Positions 1 to 5,735 of a stretch of DNA of 5,735 nucleotides are shown in pieces (position 1 is the first letter of the stretch; every line of letters starts with the position of its first letter). The stretch is from Rhodothermia bacterium (GTDB taxonomy: Bacteria; Bacteroidota; Rhodothermia; Rhodothermales; JABDKH01): contig JAUIJQ010000237.1 in assembly GCA_030431165.1 (NCBI GenBank), positions 1 through 5,735 on the forward strand. The letters run 5' to 3'. A program made the position numbers and the translations under genes. The notes under the pieces are model-generated. The model made no database searches, was not told where the DNA came from, and saw nothing but the letters and a program-made list of their open reading frames with translations.

Positions 1-1304
1 ACGCGCATCGTACCGCTCGTCGGCACCTCAAAGGTCTTGTCGTGTGACCCGTACTCCTCAGCCTTCTGTGCCATGAGCCCGACATTCGGCACACTGCCCA
101 TCGTGCGTGGGTCAAACGCACCGTGCATCTTGCAGGAGTCGATTACGGTCTGGTAAACACCGGCGTACGAGCTGTCTGGAATGACCGCGAGCGTATCATC
201 GGTGTCGCCGTCGGCGTTCCACATCTTACCGCCGATCCGGATCATGGCCGGCATCGACGCGTCGATGATGACGTCGCTCGGGACGTGCAGGTTGGTGATG
301 CCTTTGTCGGAGTTGACCATGGCCAGCGCCGGACCGTCAGCTAGCGCAGCCCGCACATCCGCTTCAATTTCGGATCGCTCGCTTTCGGATAGTTCATCCA
401 GCCGCGCCATCAGGTCGCCGAGACCATTGTTGAGGTCAACGCCGATGCGGTCTAGCGTCGCGGCGTGTTTGGTAATAACATCGCCGAGAAAGACCCGCAC
501 GCCGTGACCGAAGATGATCGGGTCAGAGACCTTCATCATTGTCGCTTTCATGTGAAGCGAAAAGAGAACGCCCTCGGATTTTGCGGCTGCGACCTGCTTT
601 TGAAGAAACGCAACGAGCGCGTCGCGGCTCATGAACGTCCCGTCGATCACTTCATCCGCCTGCAACGCGATGCCGTCTTTGAGCACGGTGGTCTCGCCGT
701 TGTCGCCAACGAGTTCGATGCGTACCGTCGTTGCCTCGGGCACGGTAACGGATTTCTCGTTGTGCCTGAAGTCACCGCCGGTCATCGTGGCGACACTTGT
801 CTTCGAATCGGATGACCACTCACCCATCGAGTGCGGATTCTTGCGGGCGTACTCTTTGACCGCACGCGGCGCGCGGCGGTCTGAGTTTCCTTCGCGCAGA
901 ACGGGGTTCACGGCCGAGCCGAGGACTTTGGCGTACCGGGCGCGAATGTCTTTGTCCTCGTCGGTTTCCGGCTCGTCGGGGTAGTCGGGTACGTTGTATC
1001 CGTGTGCCTGGAGCTCTTTGATCGCCGCTGTGAGCTGCGGAATCGAGGCCGAAATATTCGGGAGCTTGATGATATTCGCTTCGGGCGTCTTCGCGAGGCG
1101 TCCGAGTTCAGCCAGGTGGTCGCCGAGCTGCTGATCGCTGGTGAGGCGTTCGGGAAACTGGGCGATGATCCGTCCTGCAAGGGAGATATCCCGCGTTTCA
1201 ACGTCCACGCCGGCCGGAGACGCAAAGGCCTGGATAATGGGTAGGAAAGAGTAGGTCGCCAGCGCCGGCGCCTCGTCGGTCTTGGTATAGATAATTGTGC
1301 TCAC
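1..1304 (-). CDS. icd: Isocitrate dehydrogenase, monomeric NADP-type (N-terminal part; C-terminus beyond left edge)
   Basis: The product would decarboxylate isocitrate oxidatively to 2-oxoglutarate in the cytoplasmic TCA cycle. It belongs to the large monomeric IDH family (about 740 residues), not the common dimeric type. The reading frame runs from a GTG codon at 1304-1302 and gives 434 complete codons before the window ends. It begins MSTIIYTKTDEAPALATYSF, as family members do. Family signatures seen are KLPNISASIPQL (80-91), GSAVNPVLREGNSDRRAP (129-146), NPHSMGEWS (156-164), KATMMKVSDP (253-262), NSDKGITNLHVPSD (331-344), DASMPAMIR (348-356) and MAQKAEEYGSHDKTF (411-425). From my memory of the Azotobacter enzyme, with an offset of two residues, the isocitrate- and metal-site residues S130, N133, R137, R143, K253, D348 and Y418 are all present. 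The NADP-binding part is outside the window, so cofactor choice rests on family knowledge. The GTG start matches the family N-terminus; no Shine-Dalgarno sequence precedes it. The gene is divergent from the oxidoreductase gene. Confidence 0.96.
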   Translation of the reverse strand, partial: MSTIIYTKTDEAPALATYSFLPIIQAFASPAGVDVETRDISLAGRIIAQFPERLTSDQQLGDHLAELGRLAKTPEANIIKLPNISASIPQLTAAIKELQAHGYNVPDYPDEPETDEDKDIRARYAKVLGSAVNPVLREGNSDRRAPRAVKEYARKNPHSMGEWSSDSKTSVATMTGGDFRHNEKSVTVPEATTVRIELVGDNGETTVLKDGIALQADEVIDGTFMSRDALVAFLQKQVAAAKSEGVLFSLHMKATMMKVSDPIIFGHGVRVFLGDVITKHAATLDRIGVDLNNGLGDLMARLDELSESERSEIEADVRAALADGPALAMVNSDKGITNLHVPSDVIIDASMPAMIRIGGKMWNADGDTDDTLAVIPDSSYAGVYQTVIDSCKMHGAFDPRTMGSVPNVGLMAQKAEEYGSHDKTFEVPTSGTMR

Positions 1305-1356
1305 GTAGTCGGGTCTGGTATCGCGGCGAGCTGCCTGAAATTCTGGAAACGGTTCT

Positions 1357-1372
1357 ACCGGGGCTCCCCGGT
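1357..1372. repeat. Short GC-rich inverted repeat (hairpin)
   Basis: ACCGGGG (1357-1363) and CCCCGGT (1366-1372) are perfect complements. This gives a 7-bp stem with a 2-nt gap, or in practice a 6-bp stem with a GCTC tetraloop. It lies about 55 bases upstream of the icd start codon and so could fall in the icd 5' leader. There is no following T-run on either strand, so it is not a terminator. Its function is unknown. Confidence 0.5.
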
Positions 1373-1415
1373 TTGGACCTCGAGATCGGGACCGCGGGAT
1401 CGGCACCGTGGCGAC

Positions 1416-1441
1416 ATTCCCGGGAATCAGCTTCAATTCCC
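1416..1441. repeat. Nested palindromes built from ATTCCC/GGGAAT
   Basis: ATTCCCGGGAAT at 1416-1427 is a perfect 12-bp palindrome. Its right half, GGGAAT (1422-1427), can also pair with a second ATTCCC at 1436-1441 across the 8-base loop CAGCTTCA. One central half-site can therefore pair with either flank. The arrangement could be an operator for a dimeric regulator with an additional half-site, or two mutually exclusive hairpins in a transcript. Which, if either, applies cannot be told from sequence alone. Confidence 0.45.
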
Positions 1442-1453
1442 CAAGATCGGCGC

Positions 1454-1475
1454 CGTCGGTACGTCGTCGGTACGT
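1454..1475. repeat. Two perfect tandem copies of an 11-bp unit
   Basis: CGTCGGTACGT occurs at 1454-1464 and again at 1465-1475 with no spacer and no mismatch. The 11-bp period is close to one turn of the helix, so bound proteins would sit on the same face. It lies 123 bases upstream of the oxidoreductase start and 150 bases upstream of the icd start. It is a candidate direct-repeat operator, but a chance duplication is possible. Confidence 0.5.
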
Positions 1476-1525
1476 TCGAGGGCCCTTAATCTACTGTCAG
1501 CGCGCCGAACGTCCCAAAGGAGAGT

Positions 1526-1558
1526 GTGCAAGGATCACCCGTTCGCCGTATCGTCTAG
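1526..1558 (+). other. Possible 10-codon leader ORF upstream of the oxidoreductase gene
   Basis: A purine-rich AAAGGAG (1516-1522) is followed 3 bases later by GTG at 1526 and ten sense codons (MQGSPVRRIV) ending at TAG (1556-1558). This AAAGGAG is the best Shine-Dalgarno-like sequence in the intergenic region, yet it is 75 bases away from the ATG of the gene downstream. The 3-base spacing is shorter than normal and the peptide has no attenuator-like run of one amino acid. It is in the same frame as the downstream gene but closed by the stop. Translation is uncertain and it may be fortuitous. Confidence 0.15.
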
Positions 1559-1597
1559 GGAAGCACATCCAGCGAACAGGGAACACCAGGTACAGCC

Positions 1598-2938
1598 ATG
1601 CCCGCAGACCACAACCCCAATCGACGCGACTTCCTGAAGACCTCGGCCGTGCTGACGGCCGGAGCATCCGTCGGACTCATGGCCTCCGAGAACTTCGCCT
1701 ACGCAGGCGGCACCGACACGCTGCGGGTGGGACTGATCGGCTGCGGGGGCCGAGGCACCGGCGCGGCTGTCAACTGCGTAGAGGGGGCGGATGGCATTGA
1801 GATCGCCTACATGGCTGACCTGTTTGAGGATCGACTCGACGGGTCGCGTGAACGCCTCAAAGAAGCAATTGGCGATGCGCTCACGGTAACGGATGACACC
1901 GCATTCTACGGCTTCGACGCCTACAAGCCGGTGGTCGAAAGCGATGTCGACATCATCATCCTCGCGACGCCACCGGTGTTCCGTCCGATGCACATCGAGG
2001 CCGTCGCGGCAGCGGGCAAACACCTTTTTACGGAGAAGCCGGTTGCCGTTGATCCCGTGGGGATCCGCAAAGTGATCGCCGCGGGCGAGGTCGCTCGGGG
2101 CAAAGGGCGTTCAATCGTTGCGGGCACGCAGCGACGCCACGACCCGTCGTATATCGAAACGATGCGACGTATTCACGACGGCGCAATCGGCGAGGTGCTC
2201 TCAGCGCAGGTCTACTGGAATCAGGGCGGATTGTGGCACAAAGACCGACTGCCCGGGCAATCCGACATGGAGTTCATGTTGCGGAACTGGCTGTACTACA
2301 CGTGGGCATCGGGCGACCACATCGTTGAGCAGCACATTCACAATATCGACGTTGCCAACTGGGCGCTGAACGGGAATCCGGTGAAGGCTAATGGTGTTGG
2401 CGGACGGCAGGTTCGCGTTGATCCCCGCTACGGCCACATCTTCGACCACTTCTGCATCGAGTTCGAGTACGCAAACGGTGCGCGCGTCATCAGCATGTGC
2501 CGCCAGCAAGACGGAACAGCGCGATACGTCGGTGAGCGTATTCAGGGCACCAAAGGCACCAGCGACGGACACTCATACATCGACGGCTCCAGTCGCTGGG
2601 AGTGGGAGTGGCCAAACGACGAGCGGGTCAACCCGTACGTGCAGGAGCACACCGACCTGATTGCGGCAATCCGTAATGGCGAACCCGTGAATGAGGCGAG
2701 GCGTGTAGCTGAGAGTACGCTCAGCGCGATCATGGGGCGCGAGGCTGCTTACACCGGGCAGGTCATCACGTGGGACGAGATGATGAACTCCGACCTCGAC
2801 TTGACACCCGAGAATTGGGAGTTTGGCGCACTCGAAGCGTCACCCGTGCCGCAGCCGGGCATTACACAACTTTCGCGCCCGCGGACGGCTCACCACCACC
2901 CGATGAACATGGAAGCCAACGCTGAGGCGGGTGGTTGA
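1598..2938 (+). CDS. Tat-exported Gfo/Idh/MocA family oxidoreductase
   Basis: This 446-residue protein is a nucleotide-dependent sugar or sugar-acid dehydrogenase of the Gfo/Idh/MocA family; its substrate is unknown. Residues 8-36 form a twin-arginine signal (NRRDFLKTS, a hydrophobic stretch, then AYA before a likely cut at 36/37), so it probably acts in the envelope. A Rossmann domain follows (about 42-165), with the nucleotide loop GLIGCGGRG (45-53) and the EKP motif at 146-148, whose lysine is usually catalytic. The C-terminal alpha/beta domain (about 175-400) contains HIVEQHIHNIDVANW (241-255). Aligned with the usual DxxxH motif, this has Glu244 in place of Asp and retains His248. A tail with HHH (432-434) follows the domain. 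The ATG at 1598 is the only start after an in-frame stop at 1556-1558 and gives a complete Tat signal. Its ribosome site is weak. It is 22 bases upstream of an isomerase-family gene and probably co-transcribed with it. GH109-type glycosidase relatives share this fold and are an alternative. Confidence 0.92.
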   Translation: MPADHNPNRRDFLKTSAVLTAGASVGLMASENFAYAGGTDTLRVGLIGCGGRGTGAAVNCVEGADGIEIAYMADLFEDRLDGSRERLKEAIGDALTVTDDTAFYGFDAYKPVVESDVDIIILATPPVFRPMHIEAVAAAGKHLFTEKPVAVDPVGIRKVIAAGEVARGKGRSIVAGTQRRHDPSYIETMRRIHDGAIGEVLSAQVYWNQGGLWHKDRLPGQSDMEFMLRNWLYYTWASGDHIVEQHIHNIDVANWALNGNPVKANGVGGRQVRVDPRYGHIFDHFCIEFEYANGARVISMCRQQDGTARYVGERIQGTKGTSDGHSYIDGSSRWEWEWPNDERVNPYVQEHTDLIAAIRNGEPVNEARRVAESTLSAIMGREAAYTGQVITWDEMMNSDLDLTPENWEFGALEASPVPQPGITQLSRPRTAHHHPMNMEANAEAGG

Positions 2939-2943
2939 GAACC

Positions 2944-2948
2944 AGGAG
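2944..2948 (+). promoter_or_regulatory. Ribosome binding site deciding the isomerase start
   Basis: AGGAG lies 12 bases before the ATG at 2961, somewhat farther than ideal. It favours that ATG over the in-frame GTG at 2931, which overlaps the end of the preceding gene and has no such site. Starting at the ATG also puts the twin arginines at residues 3-4, as expected for a Tat signal. Confidence 0.5.
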
Positions 2949-2960
2949 CGAAGCAAACCC

Positions 2961-3884
2961 ATGGACCGACGACGATTTATCAAGAAGAGCGCGGCAGCAA
3001 CTGCAGCAGCAACCGCAGCAGCTTCGGTCGCGGCACCAGCGGTTCTAGCCGCACACCCGAAACGCGCCGCGGCATTTACGCTGGACTATGCGCCGCACTT
3101 CGGCATGTTCAGGCAGAACGCGGGCGACGATTTTGTCGACCAGATCAGCTTCATGGCCGAACAGGGTTTTCGCTCCTTTGAAGACAATGGGATGAAGGGC
3201 CGGAGCCTCGAAGATCAGGAGCGCATTGCGGATGCCCTGCGCCGCAACAACATGCGCATGGGCGTATTTGTTGCGCACCAGATCCACTGGTCCGAGCCCA
3301 ACCTTGCGCGCGGTGACAAAGAGAAGCACCAGGAGTTTCTGGCGGATATCGAGTCCTCCGTTGAGGTCGCTCAACGCGTTGATGCAAAATGGATGACGGT
3401 TGTGCCGGGGCACCTCGACCTGCGTCTTGACATGGGCTACCAAACGGCAAACGTCGTTAAAGTCCTGCGTGAGGCGTGTCGCATCCTCGAGCCACACGGA
3501 CTCGTGATGGTGCTCGAACCACTTAACCCGCGCGATCATCCCGGACTGTTTCTTACAAAAGCCGCACAGGCGTATGAGGTGTGCAGGGCAGTTGACAGTC
3601 CGTCGTGCAAGATCCTTTTCGACATCTACCACCAGCAGATCACCGAGGGCAACCTGATCCCAAACATCGAGCGTGCGTGGGATGAGATCGGTTACTTCCA
3701 GATCGGTGACAACCCGGGGCGCAAAGAACCAACGACCGGCGAGATCAACTACGCGAACGTGTTCAGCTACATTCGCGATCGCGGGTATGACGACATCCTC
3801 GGCATGGAGCACGGCAACTCCCAGCCCGGCGCTGATGGTGAGGCCGGCGTTATTGCTGCGTATCAGTCGGTTGATCCGGCGTAG
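2961..3884 (+). CDS. Tat-exported hydroxypyruvate isomerase-like TIM-barrel protein
   Basis: This 307-residue protein belongs to the xylose isomerase-like TIM-barrel superfamily, nearest the hydroxypyruvate isomerase (Hyi) group. Known Hyi enzymes interconvert hydroxypyruvate and tartronate semialdehyde, but homologues act on other sugars, so the reaction is inferred. The Hyi-type core is clear: LEPLNPRDHPG (185-195), ILFDIYHQQITEGNL (218-232), FQIGDNPGRKEPTTGEINY (246-264) and GMEHGNSQPG (281-290). The expected metal ligands E186, D221, Q247 and E283 are all present. Residues 1-30 are a Tat signal: MDRRRFIKKS, an alanine- and threonine-rich hydrophobic part, and a probable cut after VLA (residue 30). 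Cytoplasmic Hyi proteins are about 260 residues, so the extra length is mainly this signal. An in-frame GTG at 2931 would add ten residues before the twin arginines and is less likely. The gene follows the Gfo/Idh/MocA gene by 22 bases, indicating an operon and a shared sugar pathway. Confidence 0.88.
   Translation: MDRRRFIKKSAAATAAATAAASVAAPAVLAAHPKRAAAFTLDYAPHFGMFRQNAGDDFVDQISFMAEQGFRSFEDNGMKGRSLEDQERIADALRRNNMRMGVFVAHQIHWSEPNLARGDKEKHQEFLADIESSVEVAQRVDAKWMTVVPGHLDLRLDMGYQTANVVKVLREACRILEPHGLVMVLEPLNPRDHPGLFLTKAAQAYEVCRAVDSPSCKILFDIYHQQITEGNLIPNIERAWDEIGYFQIGDNPGRKEPTTGEINYANVFSYIRDRGYDDILGMEHGNSQPGADGEAGVIAAYQSVDPA
2994..3023 (+). repeat. Imperfect 12-bp tandem repeat inside the Tat signal region
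   Basis: GCAGCAACTGCA (2994-3005) is followed directly by GCAGCAACCGCA (3006-3017), with one mismatch, and by a partial third copy GCAGCT (3018-3023). It encodes the alternating Ala-Ala-Thr-Ala core of the isomerase signal peptide. Each unit is a multiple of three, so gain or loss of a copy would only lengthen or shorten the hydrophobic core. Confidence 0.6.
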
Positions 3885-3965
3885 GAAGGCGCTGCCGGAT
3901 GTTGTCCGCCGACGTACGTTAGTGATCACAACCGGACAGGTGTGGCGGGTCGCTGCGGTGAATAC

Positions 3966-3990
3966 GCTGCATCAGGCTGCATCAGGCTGC
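3966..3990. repeat. 2.5 perfect copies of a 10-bp tandem unit
   Basis: GCTGCATCAG occurs at 3966-3975 and 3976-3985, followed by the half copy GCTGC at 3986-3990. There are no mismatches. It lies in the gap downstream of the isomerase gene. It could arise by replication slippage or be a protein-binding array; nothing nearby decides between these. Confidence 0.55.
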
Positions 3991-4051
3991 GGTGGGACGT
4001 GTGGCGACGTGATGGTATCGGATTTGCGTTCGTGGTAACGACTATGCTGAT

Positions 4052-4061
4052 CTGACGTCAG
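4052..4061. promoter_or_regulatory. Perfect 10-bp palindrome upstream of the permease gene
   Basis: CTGACGTCAG is a perfect palindrome 58 bases before the permease start, where an operator could sit. The symmetry is seen in the sequence; a regulatory role is only inferred from position, and short palindromes also arise by chance. Confidence 0.25.
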
Positions 4062-4073
4062 CGTCCAGATTCG

Positions 4074-4100
4074 TCGTACACACGCATCAGTCGTACACAC
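4074..4100. repeat. Direct repeat TCGTACACAC, period 17
   Basis: TCGTACACAC occurs at 4074-4083 and 4091-4100, separated by GCATCAG. It lies directly before the permease gene, probably in its promoter or leader. The CATCAG in the spacer also occurs in the upstream 10-bp repeat array at 3966-3985. Function unknown. Confidence 0.4.
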
Positions 4101-4119
4101 ACGCCCCGGCGCACACGCC

Positions 4120-5735
4120 ATGTTCCAGAGTTACGTCGCTGCGGCCATCCGCAGTCTTAAGAAGAACCCCGGCTTCACGCTCCTGAACGGGATCGGGCTT
4201 GCACTTGGAATCACGTGCAGCGTACTCATTCTGACCTACGTGAGTCATGAGCGGTCGTACGACCAATTCCACGAAGACGCTGACAGGATCGCGCGCGTCT
4301 ACATTCAGACAACACTCGGCGCCGCGCCGCGCTACAGCGAGCACTCTGCATCGCCGCTGGCCGATTTTCTTGTCGACACGGTACCGGAAATCGAAGACGC
4401 GGCGAGGGTACTTGGAAGTGTCAACACGTCGCTTGTCAAGCACAACGACGTCGCGAATTACGAAGAGAACATCGTTGCGGCTGATCCTGCTTTTTTCCGG
4501 CTCTTCGACTTTGAGCTGGTAAGGGGAAATACAGAAACAGCGCTGGCAACACCGTATACCGTTGTGCTCACGCCCGGGTTTGCGGCCCGTTACTTCGGGT
4601 CGGATGACCCGATTGGCAAGACGCTCGATATGGAGTTCTGGGGGCGGCCGTTCGAGTTTACCGTAACAGGCATCATCGGAGACGCCCCTTCGACCTCGCA
4701 TATCCAGTACGACGCCGTCATGTCGTATGCCACGTATCTACAGTATCAGATAGACACGAATGGCACGGACATCTCACAGCTCTGGACGATGACCAATCCG
4801 ACCACGTATGTGTTGATGCATCGTGAGGCTGATTGGCGGGCACTCGACCGCACAGTTACCGAAGCCGTTTTGAATCTCGCGACAACGGGGCCCGATGCAC
4901 AGGATCCCGATGACGTCTGGTATCGATACCACGTGCAGCCCCTCACGGATGTCCATCTTGGTGCGCTCGGTCTTCCCATTGAAGCGCCGGCCAGCGCGCG
5001 GACGCTGTCTATCTTTGCGTTGATCGCGCTGTTGATTCTGCTGATCGCCTGCGTGAACTACATGAACCTGGCAACGGCCCGGGCAACACAACGGGCGCGT
5101 GAAGTTGGCGTCAGAAAGGCGATTGGTGCTCACAGACGGCAGCTGATCGGTCAATTCATGACAGAGGCGCTCCTCCTGAGCCTTGCGGCCGCTGCCGTTG
5201 CAGTGCTGCTGATCAAAACGGCGGCACCCCTGTTTGCCACGCTCACGGGAAACGCGGAGATGGTCGCGGCGCTAGCCAGGCCCGGCACGCTCTTGCTGGT
5301 TGCGGGCGCTGCTCTGGTGGCCGGACTTGTCGCAGGGATTTATCCGGCTCTTATGCTTACCTCGTTTCGACCTGCGGCCGTGCTGCGCGGGACGTCGCGG
5401 GGTGGTACCGGTCACGCAAAGGTTCGACGCGGTCTTGTTGTGCTGCAGTTTGCAACAGGAATCGCCCTCATCATCACGACGCTGGCCGTAAACCAGCAGC
5501 TTCAGTTTGTGACGTCGACAAACCTTGGCTTTGACAGCGAACAGGTTGTTGCAATCCCGCTTCGTGGCAGTGACGCAACCGCCGACGGACCACTGCTGAA
5601 ATCGGAGATTGCGCGCCTTCCCGGTGTCGTTTCGGTGGCACTTGGTGGCGCCCTGCCAGATCGAATCACAAGCGGAAACGGCGTTGGTGTTGTCGGTGCG
5701 CCCGACGAGGAGATGACAATCCGACGCGTTGTCGC
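4120..5735 (+). CDS. ABC transporter permease, MacB/FtsX type (N-terminal 538 residues; cut by right edge)
   Basis: This is an integral inner-membrane permease of the FtsX/MacB superfamily, which with a separate ATPase moves lipoproteins, peptides or toxic compounds, or transmits mechanical work to periplasmic partners. The start MFQSYVAAAIRSLKKNPGFT leads into membrane helix 1 (about 18-42), then the Bacteroidota-style SYDQFHEDADRIARVY (46-61). A MacB-type periplasmic domain spans about 46-290. The first FtsX unit has helices near 296-316, 345-372 and 388-412 and the characteristic ARATQRAREVGVRKAIGAHR (320-339). A further helix at about 437-457 and the start of a second periplasmic domain show the duplicated architecture of roughly 800 residues known in this family. 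No stop occurs before the edge, so the gene is truncated by the window and not broken. No ATP-binding gene is visible; it may be downstream or elsewhere. The ATG at 4120 fits the family N-terminus but has no Shine-Dalgarno sequence. Substrate cannot be assigned. Confidence 0.93.
   Translation, partial: MFQSYVAAAIRSLKKNPGFTLLNGIGLALGITCSVLILTYVSHERSYDQFHEDADRIARVYIQTTLGAAPRYSEHSASPLADFLVDTVPEIEDAARVLGSVNTSLVKHNDVANYEENIVAADPAFFRLFDFELVRGNTETALATPYTVVLTPGFAARYFGSDDPIGKTLDMEFWGRPFEFTVTGIIGDAPSTSHIQYDAVMSYATYLQYQIDTNGTDISQLWTMTNPTTYVLMHREADWRALDRTVTEAVLNLATTGPDAQDPDDVWYRYHVQPLTDVHLGALGLPIEAPASARTLSIFALIALLILLIACVNYMNLATARATQRAREVGVRKAIGAHRRQLIGQFMTEALLLSLAAAAVAVLLIKTAAPLFATLTGNAEMVAALARPGTLLLVAGAALVAGLVAGIYPALMLTSFRPAAVLRGTSRGGTGHAKVRRGLVVLQFATGIALIITTLAVNQQLQFVTSTNLGFDSEQVVAIPLRGSDATADGPLLKSEIARLPGVVSVALGGALPDRITSGNGVGVVGAPDEEMTIRRVV

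Larger units (their letters stand above)
1305..1597. other. Divergent intergenic region between icd and the oxidoreductase gene
   Basis: These 293 bases separate two genes pointing away from each other, so they should hold the promoters of both. I see no convincing -35/-10 pair and no Bacteroidota-type TAnnTTTG box on either strand. The region is rich in short symmetric elements (1357-1372, 1416-1427, 1422-1441, 1479-1486) and has an 11-bp tandem repeat (1454-1475), listed separately. Open frames crossing it lack family resemblance and look like chance GC-rich frames. Confidence 0.6.
3885..4119. other. Intergenic region between isomerase and permease genes
   Basis: These 235 bases contain no supportable gene; frames running through them are continuations of out-of-frame shadows. 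No stem followed by a T-run is present, so I cannot assign a terminator to the isomerase gene. A TTTGCG/TATGCT pair at 4023-4048 has the wrong spacing for a promoter. Short palindromes ACGTACGT (3912-3919), GTGATCAC (3922-3929) and CTGACGTCAG (4052-4061) and two direct repeats are the only structure seen. Confidence 0.55.

Noticed and set aside
123..1244. Several plus-strand open frames of 73-117 codons
   Set aside because: They are antisense to icd, whose family motifs are continuous over the whole stretch; their translations are low-complexity and unrecognisable.
1408..1800. Plus-strand open frame crossing the intergenic region
   Set aside because: It overlaps the first 200 bases of the oxidoreductase out of frame and is arginine-rich in the way typical of shadow frames; no ribosome site.
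3045..3929. A 294-codon open frame on the minus strand
   Set aside because: It lies antisense to the well-supported isomerase gene, whose catalytic motifs are intact, and its translation shows no recognisable family. Long antisense frames are common in GC-rich genes.
3895..3940. Possible terminator after the isomerase gene
   Set aside because: Only a 4-bp stem (CGGA/TCCG) and an interrupted CCGG...ACAACCGG pairing are found, without a T-run.
4023..4048. Promoter-like TTTGCG and TATGCT before the permease
   Set aside because: The spacer is about 13 bases for the -35/-10 reading, and the second box does not fit TAnnTTTG; too weak to call.
3966..4100. CRISPR-like repeats
   Set aside because: Units are 10 bp with no spacers, or a single 17-bp period pair; nothing resembles CRISPR repeats and there is no cas gene.
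4087..5154. Minus-strand open frames of 77-204 codons
   Set aside because: They are antisense to the permease, which reads through without a stop and matches the FtsX/MacB pattern.

Overview
The window is a GC-rich bacterial chromosomal segment with four protein-coding genes, two of them cut by the window edges. Several traits point to a member of the Bacteroidota/Rhodothermota branch, perhaps a marine Rhodothermales-like organism: a MacB/FtsX-type permease with the Bacteroidota-style N-terminus, genes with little or no Shine-Dalgarno sequence, and Tat-tagged sugar enzymes in a pair. This placement is inference from gene style; there is no rRNA or marker gene here to confirm it.

Layout. Positions 1-1304 (minus strand) hold the N-terminal 434 residues of a monomeric isocitrate dehydrogenase, an enzyme of the TCA cycle; its C-terminus lies beyond the left edge. 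Positions 1305-1597 are a divergent intergenic region with an 11-bp tandem repeat, a cluster of palindromes and a 10-codon mini-ORF behind a purine-rich stretch. Positions 1598-2938 (plus) encode a Tat-exported Gfo/Idh/MocA oxidoreductase. Positions 2961-3884 (plus) encode a Tat-exported TIM-barrel protein of the hydroxypyruvate isomerase family. Positions 3885-4119 are a non-coding gap with short tandem repeats and palindromes and no convincing terminator or promoter. From 4120 to the right edge (plus) runs the first 538 residues of an ABC transporter permease of the MacB/FtsX type.

How the genes work together. The Gfo/Idh/MocA gene and the isomerase gene are 22 nt apart and probably form one transcription unit. 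Both products carry a twin-arginine signal, so they would be folded in the cytoplasm, the dehydrogenase with its nucleotide cofactor, and then moved across the inner membrane. Together they look like an envelope-located module for oxidising and isomerising a sugar or sugar acid; the substrate cannot be read from the sequence. Isocitrate dehydrogenase and the permease are probably unrelated neighbours.

No CRISPR array, mobile element, RNA gene, phage gene or obvious new system was found. The most interesting items are the Tat-exported enzyme pair, the Asp-to-Glu change at the expected catalytic pair of the oxidoreductase, and the structured divergent intergenic region.
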